Shown piece after piece: positions 1-9,892 of a stretch of DNA of 64,000 bases. Source of the DNA: Planococcaceae bacterium Storch 2/2-2 (GTDB lineage: Bacteria > Bacillota > Bacilli > Bacillales_A > Planococcaceae); NCBI GenBank assembly GCA_009740415.1, contig WOYE01000009.1, forward strand, positions 930,001 to 994,000, given 5' to 3'. Positions within the stretch are counted from its first letter, which is position 1. Each line of letters opens with the position of its first letter. The notes under the pieces were generated by a model, which saw only the letters and a list, made by a program, of their open reading frames with translations, was not told the origin of the DNA and searched no databases. Both the position numbers and the translations under genes were made by a program.

Positions 1-1682
1 ATGCGCTCTTCGATTAACGCTTTCGTACGAGACGCATCTTGTAAAGTGAACGCGCCTTCGTCGATCGCTCGTTGGAGCATGTCTCGTTTCGTTTCATCGT
101 TCACCGTCGAAAGCGTCGTCGTCGCTGTCGCGATCATCGCGTGCAACAACGGCTCGTTTGAAAAGATCAGTTGTCCGAGCGCATGCGTTAACGCCGCGTA
201 ACTCGCATCGACACGTTGCTGATCGACATCGATCGTACCGAGCGTCTCTTTCGCTTCGGTCATTGCTCGTTCGAGCGCGCGTGCAGTCACCGGTGTGTAG
301 TCGTCGAAACGGAGCGCCATCGCTTCTTTGACAAGTCGATCGAGCGGTCGTAAATCGACCGTGTAAGGAACGAGCGCTTCAATCGCCCGCTGCAATCGTT
401 GCACTTCACTGTCGATCATCGATTGAGTAGCTGTGTGATCGTTTACTAAAGAGCGCGATTCATTCACACGTTCTTCAAGCGAACGATACGAAGCAACGGT
501 GTAACGGCTCGCTTCGAGAGAATCGACGTGTTGAATGAGCTGCTCTAAAACCGTACGATCGACAGACGGTGTCGGTTCCGGATCGACTTCAGATGTCACA
601 ACGATCGTTAATTGACCTTTGACGACTCGATATCTTTTCTCATTCGGTTCAAAAATCCACTCGTACGCCCCACTCGTCTTCACTTGCTCATCCGGTTGCA
701 CCCATCGAAACGTTCCTTTCACGACACGCGACGTACGCGGATCAATCCACACACCTTCTAACGGTTGATCCCCGAGGCGGGCCGGCCCCTTTAATTGCAA
801 AGGTTGTAACGGTTGCTCAAGGATTGGCGTACGTACGGTCGTCGTACTTCCGCCTCCGCCGCCACCTCCCCCACCTGTCGAACGGCGTTCCAGTTGATCG
901 TGCGCCACGTCGATTTGAGCGAGCACGTCGGTCGCATCAGCCGCTGTCCAGACGTCACGCATCGCACTTTCTCGTTCCAATTGATCGAGCACTCGTAAAA
1001 ACTGTTTCCACGAATCCGTCGTATACGCCGCTTCATCGAGTGCACGCTCTTCTTTTAAACGATCGTTCACCCGTTGCTTGTACAATGGCGAGTCCAAATG
1101 CAACGCGCGGTATAAAAAGAGCGCATATTCACCACGTGTAACCGGTCGCTCCGTTTCAAAGCGTTCCGGCGTCACTCCTTTCGTAATGCCATGGTGAACG
1201 AGCAAACGGACCGCTTCATCGTACCGAGGAGAAACATCGGTAAATGAATGCGCTTCACCTTCCGTTAAATCGAATGCACGCGAAAGAAGCAACGCCACTT
1301 CTCCACGCGTAATCGTCGTTTCCGAATCGAAACGGCCGGCTGTTTTTCCGACGACGATTCCCCGTTCTTCCAACGCACCGATCGCTTCTATTGCGCGTGC
1401 AGGAACGTCGGTAAACAACGTCGATTGTTGCGACGCCTCAGGTAACTGTAACGCGCGAGCGAGTAAAATCGCCGCATCGACCCGTTTAATGGCAAGCGGC
1501 GTGCCGAATGTCCCTTCCTGAATTCCTTTCGCTACGCCTCGTTCGACTAAATGATGAATCGCTTGATCGTAAGGTGGCAGTGCATCTTCAAATACGACTG
1601 ATCCTTGCGCGGGCGTACTCGTTACTAATACGGCAGCAGCTGCCAATAACGCTGCTCCTTTTTTCTTCTCGTTCGACTTCAT
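1..1682 (-). CDS. SLH-domain surface protein with FIVAR repeats (C-terminus cut by window edge)
   Basis: The frame runs open from an ATG at 1682 to base 1, so the C-terminus is missing. A strong Shine-Dalgarno (AAAGAGGAGG) precedes the ATG. The N-terminus is a signal peptide (MKSNEKKKGAALLAAAAVL, then an A-rich stretch ending near TPAQG). Three S-layer homology repeats follow, each with the TRGE or KRVD signature and an F-x-D-V start, roughly residues 30-205; SLH repeats usually anchor proteins to pyruvylated wall polymers. After them come a charged helical stretch, a linker of eight consecutive glycines, a beta-rich segment, then three FIVAR-like helical repeats (for example YTPVTARALERAMTEAKETL). 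Role inferred: a wall-anchored surface protein, perhaps carbohydrate-binding or adhesive. No catalytic domain is visible in the part present. Confidence 0.85.
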   Translation of the reverse strand, partial: MKSNEKKKGAALLAAAAVLVTSTPAQGSVVFEDALPPYDQAIHHLVERGVAKGIQEGTFGTPLAIKRVDAAILLARALQLPEASQQSTLFTDVPARAIEAIGALEERGIVVGKTAGRFDSETTITRGEVALLLSRAFDLTEGEAHSFTDVSPRYDEAVRLLVHHGITKGVTPERFETERPVTRGEYALFLYRALHLDSPLYKQRVNDRLKEERALDEAAYTTDSWKQFLRVLDQLERESAMRDVWTAADATDVLAQIDVAHDQLERRSTGGGGGGGGGSTTTVRTPILEQPLQPLQLKGPARLGDQPLEGVWIDPRTSRVVKGTFRWVQPDEQVKTSGAYEWIFEPNEKRYRVVKGQLTIVVTSEVDPEPTPSVDRTVLEQLIQHVDSLEASRYTVASYRSLEERVNESRSLVNDHTATQSMIDSEVQRLQRAIEALVPYTVDLRPLDRLVKEAMALRFDDYTPVTARALERAMTEAKETLGTIDVDQQRVDASYAALTHALGQLIFSNEPLLHAMIATATTTLSTVNDETKRDMLQRAIDEGAFTLQDASRTKALIEER

Positions 1683-1854
1683 AAAAGTACCTCCTCTTTG
1701 TTCTCTCTCGTTCTTTTTTCAGTCTTTCGCTCTGTCCATTATACTATGACTATCGTCTTTCTCCCTACTTCCTTCACTTCAAATTAGTAAAAAGTATGAC
1801 GTTTCTTTAAAAAGAAGAACGTTCCGCTTTTTATTTTGGTCTTTTTTACCAAAT

Positions 1855-1883
1855 TTCCCATTCGTCTTAACTTTTGCTATACT
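1855..1883 (+). promoter_or_regulatory. Putative promoter of the methyltransferase gene
   Basis: A TATACT -10 box at 1878-1883 is preceded by TGC (extended -10), and a weak -35 (TTCCCA) lies 17 bases upstream. It is placed about 30 bases before the start codon. Confidence 0.4.
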
Positions 1884-1916
1884 ACGGACGATCATATGAA
1901 AGGAGAATGAAACACG

Positions 1917-2528
1917 ATGCCAACGAACCATTACGAACGATCGCTCCGTATTCGAACGACAGGGTGGCGTTCTGATTTGAAAAAGAAAGGGAACCAACAT
2001 CGGTACGAGCCGACACCATATGAGGCGCTCGACGCACTCTTTTACCATTACGATTTAGAGGCAGACGACGTCATCGTCGATATCGGAAGCGGAAAAGGGC
2101 GCGTTCCTTTTTACATTCATAGCCGATTCCAAACGGTCGTTAAAGGAATTGAAATGAGCGAAGTGTTGCACGAAAAAGCGCTAAAAAATAAACGGACGTT
2201 TCGACAGCGCATTCGACGCGGTGAAGGAAACATCCGTTTGAAACAAAAATTCGCAGAATCGTATGAAATTAAACCCGAAGATAGCCACTTCTATCTCTTC
2301 AATCCATTTACCGTCGACGTCTTCCAACGCGTCGTCGCGAACATTTTACGTTCGATGGAACAACATCCCCGACAAGTCGATCTCATTTTGTACTATCCGA
2401 CCGAGTCGTACCGCCGTTTTTTAGCAGAAAGTACACCGTTCGTTCCTGTACAAGACATCCGCGTACCAGGTGCTTACGAAAAAGACGACCACGCACGTTT
2501 TCTCATTTATCGTTACGACAATCGATAA
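1917..2528 (+). CDS. Class I SAM-dependent methyltransferase
   Basis: 203 residues with ribosome site GAAAGGAGAATG. The SAM-binding motif I is VIVDIGSGKGRVPFY near residue 52-66, preceded by YEPTPYEALD, which resembles DOT1/PrmA-like small methyltransferases. A later FNPFTVDVF segment sits where the catalytic D/NPPF-type motif of this fold is found. The substrate cannot be read from the sequence. It is a single-gene unit: the divergent SLH gene lies upstream and a shared hairpin terminator lies downstream, facing the convergent PfpI gene. Confidence 0.75.
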   Translation: MPTNHYERSLRIRTTGWRSDLKKKGNQHRYEPTPYEALDALFYHYDLEADDVIVDIGSGKGRVPFYIHSRFQTVVKGIEMSEVLHEKALKNKRTFRQRIRRGEGNIRLKQKFAESYEIKPEDSHFYLFNPFTVDVFQRVVANILRSMEQHPRQVDLILYYPTESYRRFLAESTPFVPVQDIRVPGAYEKDDHARFLIYRYDNR

Positions 2529-2535
2529 CAGACGA

Positions 2536-2579
2536 CAAAAAGCCACTTTTCTCTCCGCAGAAAGAAAAGTGGCTTTTTT
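2536..2579. terminator. Bidirectional terminator
   Basis: Arms AAAAAGCCACTTTTCT and AGAAAAGTGGCTTTTTT pair around a short loop, with A-run before and T-run after. It lies between the convergent methyltransferase and PfpI genes. Confidence 0.9.
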
Positions 2580-2589
2580 CATGAGACGC

Positions 2590-3102
2590 TTATGACTCGA
2601 GTAAACGAAGTGCTTCTCGTTCGAAGTCTGGTAAGTCGTCTGGTGTTCGGCTCGTGACGAGTTGATTTTGACAGACGAAAACCGGTTCGTCATGCAATGT
2701 CGCACCCGCGTTTTCTAAGTCGACCCAAATCGATTTGTAACCGGTTGAGTCGCGTCCATCTAACGTTTTCGCTGTGATGAGTAACTGAGGTCCGTGGCAA
2801 ATCGCAAATGTCGGTTTTTTCGCGTCCATCATCGCTTTCGCAAATTGAACGAATCGATCATCTGCTCGAAGATTGTCCGGTGAGTAGCCGCCTGGAATGA
2901 AAAATGCGTCGTAATCTGTTGGGTTCGCATCATCAATTCCGATCGTTGACGTAACGACTTCTCCTTGTTTTCCTTTGATCACTTGTTCTTTTTCTTCCCC
3001 GATTACTTCGACCGTATGACCGGCCCCTTCAAATGCTTTTTTCGGGCTGAAAAATTCACTGTCTTCAAAGTCATGAGCGAGTACTGCTGCAATTTTCGCC
3101 AT
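2590..3102 (-). CDS. DJ-1/PfpI family protein (general stress protein 18 type)
   Basis: 170 residues from MAKIAAVLAHDFEDSEF. The longer frame begins six codons upstream, but those codons contain the AAGGAGG ribosome site, so the second ATG at 3102 is the real start. The nucleophile elbow is AICHGPQ with Cys at about residue 102, and an early acidic residue (EDSEF) completes the usual DJ-1/PfpI site. Family members act as glyoxalase-like deglycases, proteases or stress chaperones; Bacillus YfkM is the closest type. The exact reaction is not decided by sequence. Confidence 0.85.
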   Translation of the reverse strand: MAKIAAVLAHDFEDSEFFSPKKAFEGAGHTVEVIGEEKEQVIKGKQGEVVTSTIGIDDANPTDYDAFFIPGGYSPDNLRADDRFVQFAKAMMDAKKPTFAICHGPQLLITAKTLDGRDSTGYKSIWVDLENAGATLHDEPVFVCQNQLVTSRTPDDLPDFEREALRLLES

Positions 3103-3221
3103 GTTGCATTCCTCCTTCATCGTTCAATCATCTTTACCACGTGCACAACATGTGAAACCGATGGGAAGGAAATGGGTACGTACGACCTACTTTTCTTTTC
3201 GAATGAATCGCCTCATGCCGT

Positions 3222-3491
3222 TCATCCGACAACGAGTTCACGCTTTTTTTCCCGAAGGCGAGCGACGAGCGACACGATGACGACGAATCCGATCGATACG
3301 ACGAGCAACTCCCACATGTGCGACGTGACATTGTAATATTTTTCGACTGGAATCGCCAACACCCCTGCGACGAAAAAGCTGAAAAAGACGTGAATTAACC
3401 AACGGTGCTCCGGATCGCCTAGCTTTTTATACAAATACAACATGAGCCCCATTTCGACAAAGACGACAATCGTTAATACGATAAATAACAT
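3222..3491 (-). CDS. Small membrane protein, function unknown
   Basis: 89 residues with ribosome site GAGGAGGAG about 6 bases before the ATG. Three hydrophobic stretches are visible (residues about 1-20, 30-48 and 60-78), with a basic C-terminal tail (RLREKKRE), predicting a three-span membrane protein with the tail inside. I do not recognise the family. It is followed by PfpI on the same strand with about 119 bases between. Confidence 0.65.
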   Translation of the reverse strand: MLFIVLTIVVFVEMGLMLYLYKKLGDPEHRWLIHVFFSFFVAGVLAIPVEKYYNVTSHMWELLVVSIGFVVIVSLVARLREKKRELVVG

Positions 3492-3586
3492 CGCGCTCTC
3501 CTCCTCACCCTTTGTTTTCTTCTATTATACCTCTTTTAACCTACTTTAAACATTTTTATGCTTCTTTAGTTTCAAAAATCATTCCG

Positions 3587-3616
3587 CTGACGTTTCGCGT
3601 GCCGTTCCGATATACT
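3587..3616 (+). promoter_or_regulatory. Putative promoter of the FAD monooxygenase
   Basis: CTGACG at 3587-3592 and TATACT at 3611-3616 are 18 bases apart, about 50 bases upstream of the start codon. Confidence 0.5.
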
Positions 3617-3633
3617 AGAAGAAAGAGAAGATG

Positions 3634-3670
3634 AAGGAGGGAGGCTCACGCGATGTGAGCCGTACATATG
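3634..3670 (+). promoter_or_regulatory. Unusual start region: SD, start-stop codon pair and hairpin before the true ATG
   Basis: A strong Shine-Dalgarno (AAGGAGG, 3634-3640) lies 27 bases before the ATG at 3668, which is too far for normal initiation. Between them a perfect 7-bp hairpin (GGCTCAC 3643-3649, loop GCGAT, GTGAGCC 3655-3661) would shorten the effective spacing to about 8 bases. The hairpin also holds ATGTGA (3653-3658), a start codon directly followed by a stop, in the same frame as the gene and well spaced from the Shine-Dalgarno. This could be a start-stop regulatory site, structure-assisted spacing, or a nonsense change in codon 2 of a formerly longer N-terminus. Confidence 0.7.
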
Positions 3671-4798
3671 CATATTACGATTATCGGTGGTGGAATCGGG
3701 GGGCTCGCTTTAGCGAACCGCCTCGAACGAGAAGGGATCTCCTATACCGTCTACGAACGACATGCGACGTTTCAACCGCTCGGGGCTGGTATCGGGATCG
3801 GATCGAACGCGATGTTAGCATTGACACGGATGGGCGTGTCCGATGACGTGTTGCAAAAAGGGATGCCGCTTCATACACAAAAGTTTTATGATCGGAACCG
3901 CCGCTTGCTCAATACGATCGACTTCACACGGCTTAAAAAACAGTACGGGGAAGAGACGGTAACGATTGAACGCGCCGATTTACACGAAGCGCTCTACCAA
4001 AACGTACCGAGCGAACGGATTCAGTTCGGACGCGCCCTCGTTTCTATCGAAGAACGAGACGATCGTGTCTTCGCTACGTTCGACGATGGTGAAACGGTTG
4101 CCTCCGACGTGCTCATCGCCGCAGATGGTATTCATTCGGTCGTCCGTCGCCACTACGTTCCGCAATCGACGCCTCGTTACGCCGGGTATACGTGTTGGCG
4201 CGGCATTTCACCGAACGATGGGCGCGTCGAACACGGCGTGTCGAGCGAAGCGTGGTCGAAAGAAGGTCGGTTCGGCTGGGCACCGCTTTACGACGGAACC
4301 GTTTATTGGTTCGCTTGTATAAATACGAAAGCGGATGATCCGTTTTACAAACAGTTAACACCTCGTGAACTAAGTTATCACTTCCGTCATTTCGGTGACG
4401 ACGTCGCGTCTCTCATCGAAGAGACGGACGACGCGTACTTTTTACACCACGATTTGTACGACATTCGACCGCTCGAGACGTACACATTCGGGCGTGTGGC
4501 GCTCATCGGAGACGCGGCACATGCGACGACTCCGAACATGGGACAAGGTGCCGGACAAGCGATTGAAGATGCGGACGTGCTCGGTGAAGCACTCGCCGAT
4601 TACTCATCATGGGAAGACGCCTTCCGTCATTACGAACAGACGCGACGTCCGATTGCGAACAAAGTCGTCTCGCTCTCTCGTCAAATCGGGTGGGCTGCGC
4701 AATGGGAACATCCTTTCTTAACGACGTTCCGCGACACCGTCTTTCCATTCGTTCCGAAATCGTTACTCTTTTGGCGGCTCACTTTTTTATTTCGTTAA
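3668..4798 (+). CDS. FAD-dependent monooxygenase (UbiH/salicylate hydroxylase-like)
   Basis: 376 residues. The FAD dinucleotide motif is IIGGGIGGLALANRLE (residues 5-20), ADGIHSVVRR near residue 150 matches the DG motif, and GDAAHATTPNMGQGAG near residue 280 is the GD motif of class A flavoprotein hydroxylases. This places it among single-component NAD(P)H-dependent aromatic ring hydroxylases. The substrate is not evident and no catabolic neighbours are present. The start at 3668 is forced by an in-frame TGA just upstream. A palindromic terminator follows. Confidence 0.85.
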   Translation: MHITIIGGGIGGLALANRLEREGISYTVYERHATFQPLGAGIGIGSNAMLALTRMGVSDDVLQKGMPLHTQKFYDRNRRLLNTIDFTRLKKQYGEETVTIERADLHEALYQNVPSERIQFGRALVSIEERDDRVFATFDDGETVASDVLIAADGIHSVVRRHYVPQSTPRYAGYTCWRGISPNDGRVEHGVSSEAWSKEGRFGWAPLYDGTVYWFACINTKADDPFYKQLTPRELSYHFRHFGDDVASLIEETDDAYFLHHDLYDIRPLETYTFGRVALIGDAAHATTPNMGQGAGQAIEDADVLGEALADYSSWEDAFRHYEQTRRPIANKVVSLSRQIGWAAQWEHPFLTTFRDTVFPFVPKSLLFWRLTFLFR

Positions 4799-4837
4799 CG
4801 TGTCGTCTGCTCTTTCGAACATACCATTTCTCCATAC

Positions 4838-4870
4838 AAAAACACCCGTCGGACGTCCGACGGGTGTTTC
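4838..4870. terminator. Bidirectional terminator built on a perfect palindrome
   Basis: AAACACCCGTCGGAC (4840-4854) is directly followed by its exact reverse complement (4855-4869) with no spacer, so 30 bases are perfectly palindromic. It separates the convergent monooxygenase and glpK. Confidence 0.85.
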
Positions 4871-4877
4871 ATTCGTA

Positions 4878-6389
<1,512 letters not shown>

Positions 6390-7193
6390 TTATCGCGTAG
6401 CATACTTCTGTTGCGTCGCACGCACCGCTCCGACGAACGAAGCGAGCACGAACACCGTCAATACCCAAAACGTAATCGACGGTTCGCCGACGAACCATTG
6501 ATTGTAAAAAATAGCACCGTACACGCCACCGATGATCGGTCCGACGAGCGGAACCCACGCATACGCCCAGTCCGACGTCCTTTTCCCTGGAATCGGCAAC
6601 AACGTATGGACGAGGCGAGGCGCCCAGTCACGGACCGGGTTGATCGCATACCCTGTCGGTCCACCGAGCGACAAACCGATCGCTACGATGAGCATACCGA
6701 CGATGAACGGGTTCAAACCGTCCGCAAAGTCATTCGCTCCGATAAATAAAATCGCCAACACGAGAACGAACGTACCGATCACTTCCGTTACGAAATTCGC
6801 AACGGGCACACGAATCGCTGGAATCGTTGCGAAAACACCGAGCTTCGTCGTCGCATCGTCCGTTTCGTAAAAATGAGGCAAGTAAGCGAAATAAACGATC
6901 GCTGCCCCGAGCATACCGCCGAGCAATTGGCCTGCGATGTATGGGAAAATATCCGCTACCGGAAACTCTCCGATCGCTGCCATACCGAGTGTGACCGCCG
7001 GGTTTAAATGCGACGCACTAAAAGGTGCCGATGCATAAATACCGAGTGTTACGCCGAGTCCCCACGCGAGCGTAATGACGATCCAACCGCCTCCAGCCGC
7101 TTTCGATTCTTTCAACGTGACACCTGCCACGACACCGACCCCGAGCGTTAACAAAATCATCGTTCCTATGAATTCACCAAAAAAACCAGCCAT
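6390..7193 (-). CDS. glpF: Glycerol uptake facilitator (aquaglyceroporin)
   Basis: MIP-family channel of 267 residues with six membrane spans. The second ATG (7193) is chosen because AAGGGGG lies about 7 bases before it but only one base before the ATG at 7199. The first pore motif is a normal NPA (HLNPAVTLG, near residue 64). The second reads NPV (YAINPVRDWAPR, near residue 185) where most family members have NPA. It passes glycerol into the cell for GlpK. It lies between glpP (12 bases upstream) and glpK. Confidence 0.95.
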   Translation of the reverse strand: MAGFFGEFIGTMILLTLGVGVVAGVTLKESKAAGGGWIVITLAWGLGVTLGIYASAPFSASHLNPAVTLGMAAIGEFPVADIFPYIAGQLLGGMLGAAIVYFAYLPHFYETDDATTKLGVFATIPAIRVPVANFVTEVIGTFVLVLAILFIGANDFADGLNPFIVGMLIVAIGLSLGGPTGYAINPVRDWAPRLVHTLLPIPGKRTSDWAYAWVPLVGPIIGGVYGAIFYNQWFVGEPSITFWVLTVFVLASFVGAVRATQQKYATR

Positions 7194-7205
7194 CTCCATT
7201 CCCCC

Positions 7206-7754
7206 TTATTGAAACGACTCCCAAAGCGTTCGGTTCGACGTCGTAATCGCGACCGCTCCCGCCTCTAGAGCTGCTTCCACTTGTTGTTTCGTTTCGACGA
7301 GCCCGCCACTAATAATCGGAATGCCCGTTTCTTCTTGGACGCGCCGCACCATGTCCGGAATAATACCAGGCAACACTTCGATGTAATCTGGACGTTCAGT
7401 ACGCGCGAGCGCAAAACTTTTTTCAAGCGCAATCGAATCGAGTAAAAACATACGCTGTACGGCGATGATCCCTTTTTTCTTCGCTTTTTGAATCATATTC
7501 GCCCGTGTCGAAATGATGCCATCTGGGCGAATGTCGTGACATAAAAAGTCGGCGCCGTAATCGTCCGGTTTCAATCCGTGGATGAGATCCGCATGGATGA
7601 AAATCCGTTTCCCATGACGTTTCGCTTCTTGACGAATGCTTTTCAACTGACTTAAATGCACATCGAGCAAAACGAACGTTTCGAACGGACTTTGTAAAAT
7701 CCGTTCGAAATCGCTCATTTGTCGAAGTGCCGGTAAAATCGGCTGATTCATCAT
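7206..7754 (-). CDS. glpP: Glycerol-3-phosphate-responsive antiterminator
   Basis: 182 residues of the GlpP family (TIM-barrel-like RNA antiterminator). In Bacillus, GlpP with glycerol 3-phosphate binds the leader RNA of glp transcripts and prevents termination. Recognisable parts are [18 protein letters not shown] near residue 55 and the C-terminal [22 protein letters not shown] phosphate-binding-like loop. The ATG overlaps the glpD stop by 4 bases (ATGA), so the two are translationally coupled. Being downstream of the leader it is expected to read, it should amplify its own synthesis. Confidence 0.93.
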   Translation of the reverse strand: MMNQPILPALRQMSDFERILQSPFETFVLLDVHLSQLKSIRQEAKRHGKRIFIHADLIHGLKPDDYGADFLCHDIRPDGIISTRANMIQKAKKKGIIAVQRMFLLDSIALEKSFALARTERPDYIEVLPGIIPDMVRRVQEETGIPIISGGLVETKQQVEAALEAGAVAITTSNRTLWESFQ

Positions 7755-9391
7755 TCGCTCACCGCTGTCGTCGCGCGCTCCATTTCAAGCGCAAGGCGTG
7801 CGCGGTGACGCGTCGCTGTCGGCTCGTCCCAGTCAAAAATGTCTTTCATGACGCGGACGACTTCTTCTTCGTACGTGCGAACGCGGTCGATATGGAACAA
7901 GAGCTCTCCCGTCCGTCGAGCGAAAAAGTCTGTCGGTGTCATGACGAATTCTGCGTCGATGCCGTAGCGAAGTTGGGCATACAAATCATTCGGAAGATCC
8001 GTATCGTTATCGTGCGCGTACGCCGTTACGTCACGGACGTTACTGCCGTACAAACGGACGAGACGTTCCGCTACGTCTTCTTCCCAACCTTCGTGGCGAA
8101 GCGCTTCGACTTGTTCCGCGACGAACGTTTCGAAATGATCCGCTCCACCGACGTCTCCACCGGATAAGCGAAGCTCTTTCGTGACGCTCGGTCCGAACAA
8201 TTTGTATTCTTCTTTTTTAAACCGTTTCACGATCCGGTCGACGATCGTCACCGCCATCGCACGGTAACCGGTTAATTTTCCACCAGCGATCGTCAATAAA
8301 CCCGATTCCGATTCCCACACTTCATCTTTTCGCGAAATTTCCGACGGATTTTTTCCTTCTTCGTGAATGAGTGGACGAACGCCCGCCCATGACGACTCGA
8401 TATCCGCTTCCGTCACGTCGATCGATGGGAAAATGTAACCGATCGCTTTCAATAAGTACGCGCGGTCTTCCTCCGTCACCGTCATCCGTTTCGGGTCGCC
8501 TTCATAAAACGTATCTGTCGTACCGACGTACGTTTTTCCTTGACGTGGAATCGCGAACACCATACGACCGTCCGGTGTGTCGAAATAAATCGCTTGTTGT
8601 AATGGGAATGTCGACTCATCGAACACTAAATGCACCCCTTTTGACAACTGGAGATGTTTTCCGACTTTCGAACCGTCCATTTCACGAACGTCGTCGACCC
8701 AAGGACCTGCCGCATTCACGACGACTTTAGCGAACACATCGTACGACGTATCCGTTAACCGATCGACGACGTGTGCACCGACCACTTGCCCCGTTTCGTC
8801 GTATAACAGATGATCGACTTTCGTATAGTTCGCAATCATCGCTCCGTACTCTTCCGCTCGTTTGACGACTTCGATCGTTAAACGGGCATCGTCTGTCCGG
8901 TATTCGACGTACAAGCCGCCACCTTTTAACCCTTCGCTTTTTAAAATCGGCGCTTTTTCAAGCACTTCTTCTTTCGAATGCATCGTGCGGCGCTCTGACT
9001 TTTTCACTTGTGCGAGTGTGTCGTACACTGTTAAACCGAGTGCCGTCGAGTAATAACCGAACGTTCCACCTTTATAAAATGGAAGAAGCATGCGGACCGG
9101 TGTCGTAATGTGCGGTCCGTTTTCGTAGACGACTGCTCGTTCGCGACCGAGGTCCGCTACTTCTTTAATCTCGAACTGTTTCAAATAACGAAGTCCTCCG
9201 TGGACGAGCTTTGTCGAACGGCTCGACGTACCGTGTGCGAAATCTTCCATTTCGACGAGCGCTGTTTTCATGCCCCGACTTGCGGCATCGAGCGTAATCC
9301 CCGCTCCTGTAATTCCTCCTCCGATGACGAGGACATCCCATTGTTCCTGTTGCAACGTATCAACTGTTTGTTTGCGTGTTTGTCGTTTCAT
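7751..9391 (-). CDS. glpD: Aerobic glycerol-3-phosphate dehydrogenase
   Basis: 546 residues, typical length. It oxidises glycerol 3-phosphate to dihydroxyacetone phosphate at the membrane and passes electrons to menaquinone. The FAD motif is [21 protein letters not shown] near residue 20-40, and [18 protein letters not shown] near residue 55 is the family signature. Ribosome site GATAGGAGAG. Here it is the first gene of the operon, directly after the leader terminator, whereas in B. subtilis glpD is a separate unit downstream of glpFK. Confidence 0.97.
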   Translation of the reverse strand: MKRQTRKQTVDTLQQEQWDVLVIGGGITGAGITLDAASRGMKTALVEMEDFAHGTSSRSTKLVHGGLRYLKQFEIKEVADLGRERAVVYENGPHITTPVRMLLPFYKGGTFGYYSTALGLTVYDTLAQVKKSERRTMHSKEEVLEKAPILKSEGLKGGGLYVEYRTDDARLTIEVVKRAEEYGAMIANYTKVDHLLYDETGQVVGAHVVDRLTDTSYDVFAKVVVNAAGPWVDDVREMDGSKVGKHLQLSKGVHLVFDESTFPLQQAIYFDTPDGRMVFAIPRQGKTYVGTTDTFYEGDPKRMTVTEEDRAYLLKAIGYIFPSIDVTEADIESSWAGVRPLIHEEGKNPSEISRKDEVWESESGLLTIAGGKLTGYRAMAVTIVDRIVKRFKKEEYKLFGPSVTKELRLSGGDVGGADHFETFVAEQVEALRHEGWEEDVAERLVRLYGSNVRDVTAYAHDNDTDLPNDLYAQLRYGIDAEFVMTPTDFFARRTGELLFHIDRVRTYEEEVVRVMKDIFDWDEPTATRHRARLALEMERATTAVSE

Positions 9392-9491
9392 CGTATCTCT
9401 CCTATCTTCTTGTAATCGTTCAATGACCGCTACAGAGAAATTTGAAACATCAATTTATTTTCCTATATAGCGTTCTCTCGGCGCGAATCAA

Positions 9492-9556
9492 GAAAAAAAG
9501 AGACCTCTCAAGAAGGGTGCGTCATACGACGTCCCTTTTGAAAGGTCTCTCTCATC
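9492..9556 (-). promoter_or_regulatory. GlpP-type leader terminator of glpD
   Basis: On the minus strand, AGAGACCTTTCAAAAGGG pairs with CCCTTCTTGAGAGGTCTCT and is followed by seven T residues, about 100 bases before the glpD start. Placement and the GAGAGAGACC motif resemble the B. subtilis glpD leader, where GlpP plus glycerol 3-phosphate relieves termination. glpP in the same operon supports this reading. Confidence 0.85.
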
Positions 9557-9584
9557 CTAACCGAAAATATTAACTTGTATTATG

Positions 9585-9612
9585 AGTATAACATACTTTT
9601 TCAGTAAAACAA
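9585..9612 (-). promoter_or_regulatory. Promoter of the glpD-glpP-glpF-glpK operon
   Basis: Minus strand: -35 TTGTTT (9607-9612), 16-base spacer, -10 TATACT (9585-9590) with an extended TG one base before it. The leader terminator begins about 30 bases downstream. Confidence 0.65.
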
Positions 9613-9613
9613 A

Positions 9614-9823
9614 TTACAATTCCTCTTCTACTTCTCCCATATCTTGTCCTTCTTCGTTCGACACCGTTCGTCGTTGTGCACGGGAGTTAGGGTCTCGGCG
9701 CATCCGCTGAGAAGGCTGGCGATACTCTTTTTTCCGTCGCTCGAACGTTCGATTTTGTTGCATGAGCAAACCGATTCCGATGAGTAACAGCAATGCGAGC
9801 ACGCCTCCGATGATCCATTCCAT
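9614..9823 (-). CDS. Small single-span membrane protein
   Basis: 69 residues starting MEWIIGGVLALLLLIGIGLL, chosen because GGAAAGGAGAGG lies just before this ATG; the longer frame has no such site. One membrane span at residues 4-21 is followed by a very charged, Arg/Glu-rich cytoplasmic tail ending EVEEEL. Family not recognised. It follows the SLH gene at 9893-10984 by 69 bases on the same strand and ends immediately before the glp promoter. Confidence 0.6.
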   Translation of the reverse strand: MEWIIGGVLALLLLIGIGLLMQQNRTFERRKKEYRQPSQRMRRDPNSRAQRRTVSNEEGQDMGEVEEEL

Positions 9824-9892
9824 TTCGCCCTCTCCTTTCCATTTACTACGGACAAATTGTACCATATAAATGAGAAAGTGACGACCGTCCAT

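Noticed and set aside
9395-9440. CcpA cre site in the glpD leader
   Set aside because: The best candidate (around TGTAGCGGTCATT) departs from the consensus at several fixed positions.
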